Shown here: positions 58,227 through 64,000 of the stretch, piece by piece
Position numbering within the stretch: the stretch's first letter is position 1
How the letters are laid out: the number at the start of each line of letters is the position of its first letter
From: Adiantum capillus-veneris
Lineage: Eukaryota; Streptophyta; Polypodiopsida; Polypodiales; Pteridaceae
Assembly (NCBI GenBank): GCA_014529385.2
Contig: CM043959.1
Span: 13,734,809-13,798,808, forward strand
Direction of reading: 5' to 3'
Length of the DNA: 64,000 nt
Translations under genes and position numbers: made by a program
Notes under the pieces: model-generated
What the model was told of the DNA's origin: nothing
The model's database searches: none
What the model saw: only the letters and a program-made list of their open reading frames with translations

Positions 58227-61200
58227 CTTTCATTGGAAAGGATACATGCACACTCAAATTTAGGGAGGCTCTAGTTGTGCATATGTTTCAGCATGCATGT
58301 GGCGATGATGGCACCATGGCCCTCCTCCTCCTCCTCCGGGGTTGTATTGTCCAATGTGCCTATGTGGCAAGCATGGCCCCAAGCTATATCATTCCAGCTG
58401 GAGCCTTGGGCTGCAATCTATGGTTATGAAGAAGAGGGTAGGCAAGCGCGCAATCATGTAGGTTCTAGGAAGGCACTGATGAAGTGAAACCTTGATGAGC
58501 TAGCAACTTGCAAGGGCGGAAATGATCATGAGCCATAGTGATGGGGGTGCTGGAGTGGTGGGAGGGCCCGAGAGCCTCATATCCCACAGTGGTCTCAACA
58601 TGTAAGAGTGATATCGAGGGTTAAAAATGGCCACAGGTGATATTGCTTTTGAAAATGCATCTATATACGGGTTGATAGCATTATTATGTTGTTAGCTCTT
58701 AAGGAGATTTTTGACACTCACCATGCACCATCCTATATGTAAAATATTGTATGTGCAATAGAAAAGTAGCTTTTGTGTATTTTAGATGTGATGGTACAGT
58801 ACTATCCATAATATTGTGTTTATATAAATCAGTATTGCTTTTATGTCTCATTAAGAGCCACAAATCCTCTTTGTTTGTGTATTTGTTTAGTACAATGCAT
58901 CGTTTTAGAATAAAAGGCTCTTAAAGAGCATTTATACAATCATCATGCATCATACTGTATGAGAGAGAGTGTGTGAAGAGAGAAATTTAAGTGCAACCAT
59001 AAGTTATTGTCCCTAATAGCTTTATTTATCTCATTGTTTTATGTTTCATTATATGCTATGAGCCACAACTAAAAGCCAATAAAGATACACATAAAAATAA
59101 GCACACACTTGTTTGTCTTTTAAAAGACATTCACTTATACACACATCTATAACAATATAGAGAAACATAAATTGAAATGTAAAAATACTTACCAAAATAC
59201 ACATAGATATACACACTCTTGTTTATCTATCAAAAATCCATTCACTCATACACATGTTGTTGTGCGCATCTCAAACACCCCAATTTTTTGTAAACTTGTA
59301 AATATAGACATGATGTTTGATGTCAAAAGGTGTGTGGGATTAAATGGGTTTTTTTATCTTGCTTTAGCAAGAAAATACACATGCACATGTGATGCAAGTT
59401 GCACTAATGTAGCACTAATTGTATATAGCTAAGTGAGTTTTTTTGAAGTGTCACTTGTATTATAGAACTAGAACTCATGTACAAATACAAAAAGATCAAC
59501 TAAATATCAAAAACTTGTAGGTTTTTTGCTCATTGTACCTCCTCCATGCATTTTGATGCAGTTTTTTGCCCTTGACTAGGCGCCTTGCCTATGTGTAGTC
59601 GGGCCATGGTAGCTTGCACATAGAGGTGCATAGATTTGAAATTTGTGGTCTTGAAAGTAGTAAAAAATAAAGAGGATTTTTTAGGCTTAAAAGCATCCCT
59701 TTTGGAGTTGTGGTTTGGGAGGTACAGTCTATTTCCCACAAAGTATTGGATATGGCACCCCATAGGGAAGCTCCCTTTTCTGGCAATGTGTCTAAAGTTC
59801 AAAATTGTGGTTTTGAAGAATCTTCTAATATCTCTTTTTCTCAAGTGCATGGTTGGTGTATGTTGTAATTCCATGCCAGTGTAGGTGCTTTCTAGTTTTC
59901 ATAATGGTCTTGTGGGTGCATGTGTTTGTAAATTCCCAAAGGATCACATTCTTTGAGTTGTGGTGTTGTGGGAGTTCCTTTCATATGTTTTTTGTGCCGA
60001 ATTTGTGTCTTGAGCATGATTGGAAGACATTGCTAAAGAGGTGCCCCTTGTTTTTGTTTTCCCAACAATGTTTACATAGATATATAGAAATATGATTAAA
60101 AACTTCACAATTGTTTAGAGACAACCTAGGAGTAGGGAGACAAATGACATTAGAAATAGAAAGGAAGAAATCATTTGGTTATGCACATCAACAACATTTA
60201 ACAAGATTCAGATGTAGAGGAAATGGGAAAGACAGCGACATCTACTAAAGGAGGAGATGTGGGGTTAGATAGATTTTGAATTAGGAGCAGAAGAAGAATC
60301 AAATGATATAGGAGAGGAGGTGTCAAGTCTAGTTAATCATCTCAAGAGCTAATGCACTCAATTGGTATGTGTCCAAGCCAAGTTGATAAATAAGAGATGT
60401 TTCCTCTACATGTCAAAGCATTGCCTTCAAAGAAAACCAATTAGTTATTGTTTTAAGAAGTTGGAGCCCGTGAGTAAAGAAGAGCATGGAGGTGCCATGG
60501 CAAGCCAAATAAAAAGACTATCTTATGAAGAAGTATGGTTGGAGCATTTTCAATCTACCACCTCAAAGAATATCTAGTAGCCACGTCTAGCAAGAACCCA
60601 AATGCAAGCCAAGAATGAGGAAGGCCTAAAAACAGTCCTCACTTCAATGGATAATAATTTCATTACATGGTACAAATTCAACCCTTCAAGCTTGAAAAGT
60701 CCTAGATAAGCTATTTATAAAAAATTCCAACAGTATAAAGATATTAATTAAAATTTTACTATGTGGCATCACCAAACCTCCTTAAATTTATCAAGTTTCT
60801 CATTTGAGTGATAAATGTGAAATGAAGGGTAGTGTTTGACTGAGTTTCTTTCAACTCAAGAATTTTTTCATCTCCATTGAGGAATATAATATCATTTATT
60901 TTAGATATGGAAGTGTGTTACTTTTTTATATCAACATTAAATTTGAAGTTCATAATATCAAAGAATTACAAAGTTACCACAATTTATAGATGCTCTGATC
61001 AGTATACTAGTGTAGATCTTTGAAAATTTGCAGCACCTTGAAGTGAATTCCAATGGTATTTGGAATTAATTCAAATTTGAATTGATGATGTTTTAAAAGT
61101 CTTCTATTAAACCATACCAATCATAGAGACCACATAGGTCACATGCAACACCACACGGGTGATGTAGATTCAATATTGTTGAGGACACAAACTTATGCAA

Positions 61201-61499
61201 TAATGCCCTTTTTTAGCTACTAAAGGTTCTACATAAAATGATGCACACTGTTTTGAAGTACAAAATGTATTTGTACTCCAAAATAGTGTCCTTTCTTCTT
61301 TGCATGTAACACTGAAATTTCTACAAACTTGTGGGACGGGTGTCTAACCTCACTCCTATCTTATTGCAGATTTAGCGAGAACCACAATTAAATTGCCAAT
61401 CCATGGGATGAAGCTGACTCAACTAGTGCATAGAGGTTACAAGAGGTTGTTAATCTTTCAAAAAACAACAAACAACTTGCATCTAACTCAAGCTACATT
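58225..61499. other. No recognisable gene (3.3 kb)
   Basis: Short frames only. Diverged local duplications occur at 58,690-59,000 (CTCTTAANGAG-type unit) and 59,101-59,260 (ACACTTGTTT-type unit). A frame at 60,362-60,577 has no known motif. Confidence 0.45.
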
Positions 61500-61833
61500 C
61501 AAGTGACTGAAATCACCAAATTGCTCATCGACGACAAACAAATCACATCCGTTACAGCATCAAACGACATCCAAATGTAACGAAACTTTTAGAACAAGTT
61601 TATAAGACCTAAGTTTATAAGGTCTCAAATCCCACTTTAGGTGAAGTGCAAAAATCATGATCTCAAGTGACTTAAATCACCAAAAGCCAATCGCTCATTG
61701 GCAAACAAATCACATCCAATACAGCATTAAATGACATCCAAATGTAACGAAACTTCTAGGACAAGTTTATAAAACCTAAGCAAAAATGCTTATGGTCTCA
61801 ATTCCCACTTTAGGTGAAGTGCAAAAATCGTGA
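61500..61833. repeat. Two diverged 164-bp tandem copies
   Basis: 61,500-61,660 and 61,664-61,833 both start CAAGTGACTNAAATCACCAA and end GTGAAGTGCAAAAATC. The second has a short insertion. It may lie in the distal part of the E6 LTR. Confidence 0.85.
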
Positions 61834-61839
61834 TTATTA

Positions 61840-62373
61840 ACAGCAGTGGATCTTTGACGTAGTCGTTTTCGACCCAGAATGCATCTAAATGCTTAGCAAT
61901 GATGCCCCAATACCCCGCTTATGCTTAGTTTTTTATTTTAAACTATAAATTCCTCATTATGATGAAATTAAGCCGTGGGTCAACGACGCCAAAAGCTACG
62001 AAATACCGTAAAATGCTTACGTCAATGCGTAGAGCTCTTACTTGCGATTGCAACGCAACAGACGCGACTGCAATGTGACAACTAGAGAGAGAGTAGGAAG
62101 CGTGAAAAGGAGAGAAGTGAGCACCTTTAGCTCACACTGTGTATTTCATTATCCAAAACTTAAAAATAACTTACAAAAATTGACTTTTATACCTTAGCCA
62201 AGGTTTTTGGCGGTCAAAACTAATAATCTGGGAGCTCTAACTAAAGATGGGTAAATTAATTATAAAGTATCTCTGTAAAATAGGAGTTACAATATTCCCA
62301 ATTTATCAAAATAATAAGTGTTTTTACAATGAAAGCTCCAAAAAATGGTATCCGAGCTAGCTTGCTGCTAACA
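61840..62373 (-). repeat. E6 3' LTR (distal end undefined)
   Basis: On the minus strand the LTR begins TGTTAGCAGCAAGC at 62,373, directly after a purine tract. A TATA box (TATAAA, 62,186-62,191) follows, then a transcribed region. The far end was not located and could reach 61,300. The matching 5' LTR is outside the window. Confidence 0.6.
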
Positions 62374-62390
62374 TTCTCCCCCTCCTCGCC
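62374..62390 (-). promoter_or_regulatory. E6 polypurine tract
   Basis: GGCGAGGAGGGGGAGAA on the minus strand, directly before TGTTAG. The position and composition are those of a plus-strand primer. Confidence 0.75.
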
Positions 62391-62395
62391 TGTGT

Positions 62396-64000
62396 TGTCC
62401 CTTGACACTGCTTTATGGGATGAAATAATCTTCCGGTTGACGACTGGCGAGGCGGTCTTTAAGTGCATATAGAGCCTTTTCGTATTTGATCTTTCTCTCT
62501 TTGTTTGGCACCTGCAAAAATTGCATAGTGACTTTGTTCTTTAGTTCAACAACAGAGTAGCCTACAAATCTTGAAGTCAGGTTGCTGATCACTGGCCCAA
62601 AAGTCTTCATTCACCAAGTGAAAAACCCTGTGTAGAACGTTTCCTCAAATGCCAAAATATTATAAAAAGGATAGAACATGCAGCGGGTGTAGAGGCCATA
62701 GAGGACTTCTTCGGAAGGTTGGCCACTGAGATCGTAGCATAAACCCTTATTGCCCTCGAGGAAGGACATCCACGGGGCCCCTGCTTGCTCTGGCTCATGA
62801 AATACTTCAATGAAGGTGATTCAGCAAATTTTGTAAAGCATAGCACATGAGAGATCAGGGAGGATTTTGAAGAATGATATGGCACCCATTAGGGTTTTCA
62901 CCATGTAGTCCTCTATCGGCGTTCCCTTTTCTGGAGCTGGGAATCTTGGATAATTCAGCCATGGAGGCTACTTCTTTGTTATTGCCTCATGCGCTTGTTA
63001 CGTCCTTACTCTTGGTACAAGACAAAAAGGTGGATCCTTTTGAAGTATTGCAGGTGCTCTTGTGAACAGAATCAAGTATCTTGGATTCTTGTCCAGGAAG
63101 CTCTTTCTCCACTTGGGGTGGACTTCATTTGCGCCTTCTATTTGCATGTCTTTATAAAGTCTTTCCTTGACCTGGAGTAGCTCTACCTTTATCAAGGGAT
63201 ATGGCAGTGATTGTTGATGCCATTGTGCATTGATTTGATTGGGAGTGAGTTGAGTAACATTGACAGAGTGAAGAACTCTCAGCTCCCAATCCATCGATTC
63301 TTTTCATTGCTCAGCTGTCTCATGGGTAACCTTTTCTTTAAGTGCATCTTTCTCAGCTTTTGACAACTGGACCATTGGCACTTCATCAGCTTTTGTTAAT
63401 GGTACTTGGAAATCTTCCTCACCACCTAGCCCTTCTGCTGGGGCTGTGTTTCCATCTCAGCAAAAGAGACTGAGGGAATATCAATATGTGGTTGCTCTAA
63501 CGTACCTGCTTCTTTCTGCGTCTCTTGCTGTCCATCTCGTAGTAGTTGGTTGACTCTTTTCAGCCTGGCTATAACCTGGAGCAGTTCTTCTTCTTGTTGT
63601 ACCCGCATTAATGCCAGGTCTTTGCATTGTGACTGTTCTAGCTTTAGCTCTAGCTCAAGATATTTATTCTTTTTCTCTAGTGCTTTGTACACTTTGTATG
63701 TACCTTTGATCCAGGCAACTGCGGGATTTTCTCGTATCTGTCGCAAAAAGGTTGCCTGATTGTTGATCCTCTGCTCTGAATATTACAATGAGGTGTTTGC
63801 TACGTCTAGATGTACTTGGATCTTCTGCACTGACAGAGTTATAGTTAAAAGTTCGTTAGTAACCTATGTTAGTTGTTCGTCTTGGTTTTGCAAGCATCCG
63901 TCAACTTCATGAGAGATTCGCCTAACTCTTCCATTTTCTTTTGCTGTTTCTCTCTTGCTATCTGGTGTTGTTCAGCTTCAGCTTTGAACTCGTGGACTTG
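62396..64000 (-). pseudogene. E6 frameshifted ORF of unknown family (partial)
   Basis: Several minus-strand frames follow one another and appear to be one broken protein running in from beyond 64,000. First comes a coiled-coil part: FKAEAEQHQIAREKQQKKME, then after stops YKVYKALEKKNKYLELELKL and VQQEEELLQVIARLKRVNQL. Then MDWELRVLHSVNVTQL and IKVELLQVKERLYKD, then PRFPAPEKGTPIEDYMVKTL, FLEGNKGLCYDLSGQPSEEV and YNILAFEETFYTGFFTW, and finally VVELKNKVTMQFLQVPNKER and ASRQPEDYFIP, whose stop lies 6 bp before the purine tract. I see no Gag knuckle, protease, RT or integrase motif. It occupies the last 1.6 kb of an LTR element, so it is the 3'-most or only ORF. Function unknown. Confidence 0.5.

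Noticed and set aside
62346..62357. TGGTATCCGAGC on the plus strand as a Met-tRNA primer site
   Set aside because: It lies inside the minus-strand LTR of E6, 16 bp from its start, and no plus-strand LTR ends just before it.

Overview
The window looks like repeat-filled intergenic DNA from a large land-plant genome. Retrotransposon families with plant-type primer-binding sites, dinucleotide tracts of 50-100 bp, and layered, decayed LTR elements all point that way. The reverse transcriptases are of the non-chromovirus Ty3/Gypsy type. A seed-free plant or gymnosperm is possible, but I cannot fix the lineage from sequence alone. I see no convincing host protein gene, rRNA, tRNA or CRISPR array.

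Layout. (1) 1 to about 11,650, minus strand: E1, a Ty3/Gypsy element whose 3' end lies off the left edge. In element order it has a 5' LTR, an Asp-tRNA-type primer site, a 2.3 kb leader, gag, protease, a 280-residue linker, reverse transcriptase, RNase H, a doubled integrase zinc module and the integrase core. (2) About 12,300-29,370, minus strand: E2, a relative with the same plan, truncated at its 3' end. E2 has lost the usual protease region but carries a second retropepsin-like domain downstream of integrase. (3) 24,349-27,553, plus strand: a complete 3.2 kb non-autonomous Ty1/Copia-type element with 180-bp LTRs and a 5-bp target duplication, inserted in the E2 leader. It keeps shortened gag and protease-like reading frames and has no recognisable integrase or reverse transcriptase. 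(4) About 29,370-30,600: LTR and gag-like start of a further Gypsy element (E3, minus) into which E2 seems to have jumped. (5) 36,323-45,046, plus strand: E4, a decayed LTR-internal-LTR-internal-LTR dimer, itself holding a Copia gag remnant. (6) 45,225-47,620: duplicated Copia gag fragments and a 2 kb LTR element (E5). (7) 48,660-49,450: two copies of a 0.2 kb inverted-repeat element. (8) 51,330-52,050: Gypsy gag and Copia reverse-transcriptase scraps. (9) 52,050-61,300: mostly unrecognised AT-rich DNA. (10) About 61,840-64,000, minus strand: E6, the 3' LTR, polypurine tract and a frameshifted coiled-coil-containing ORF of an unclassified LTR element.

The most striking structure is in the leaders of E1 and E2. 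Each carries five copies of a 20-bp palindrome of form ACAT-N4-CGCG-N4-ATGT. The arms are family-specific (CCTA in E1, GGAT in E2). The copies lie on a spacing of about 280 bp, and in E2 this spacing is restored exactly when the Copia insertion is removed. The shared unexplained parts of E1 and E2 (palindromic leader, long Gag N-terminus, protease-RT linker, doubled zinc module) together with the extra protease of E2 make this Gypsy group the best candidate for an undescribed system here.

Most stops in the elements are single changes of the C-to-T or G-to-A kind at Trp, Arg or Gln codons, as expected for methylated, silenced transposons. None of the Gypsy polyproteins is intact.
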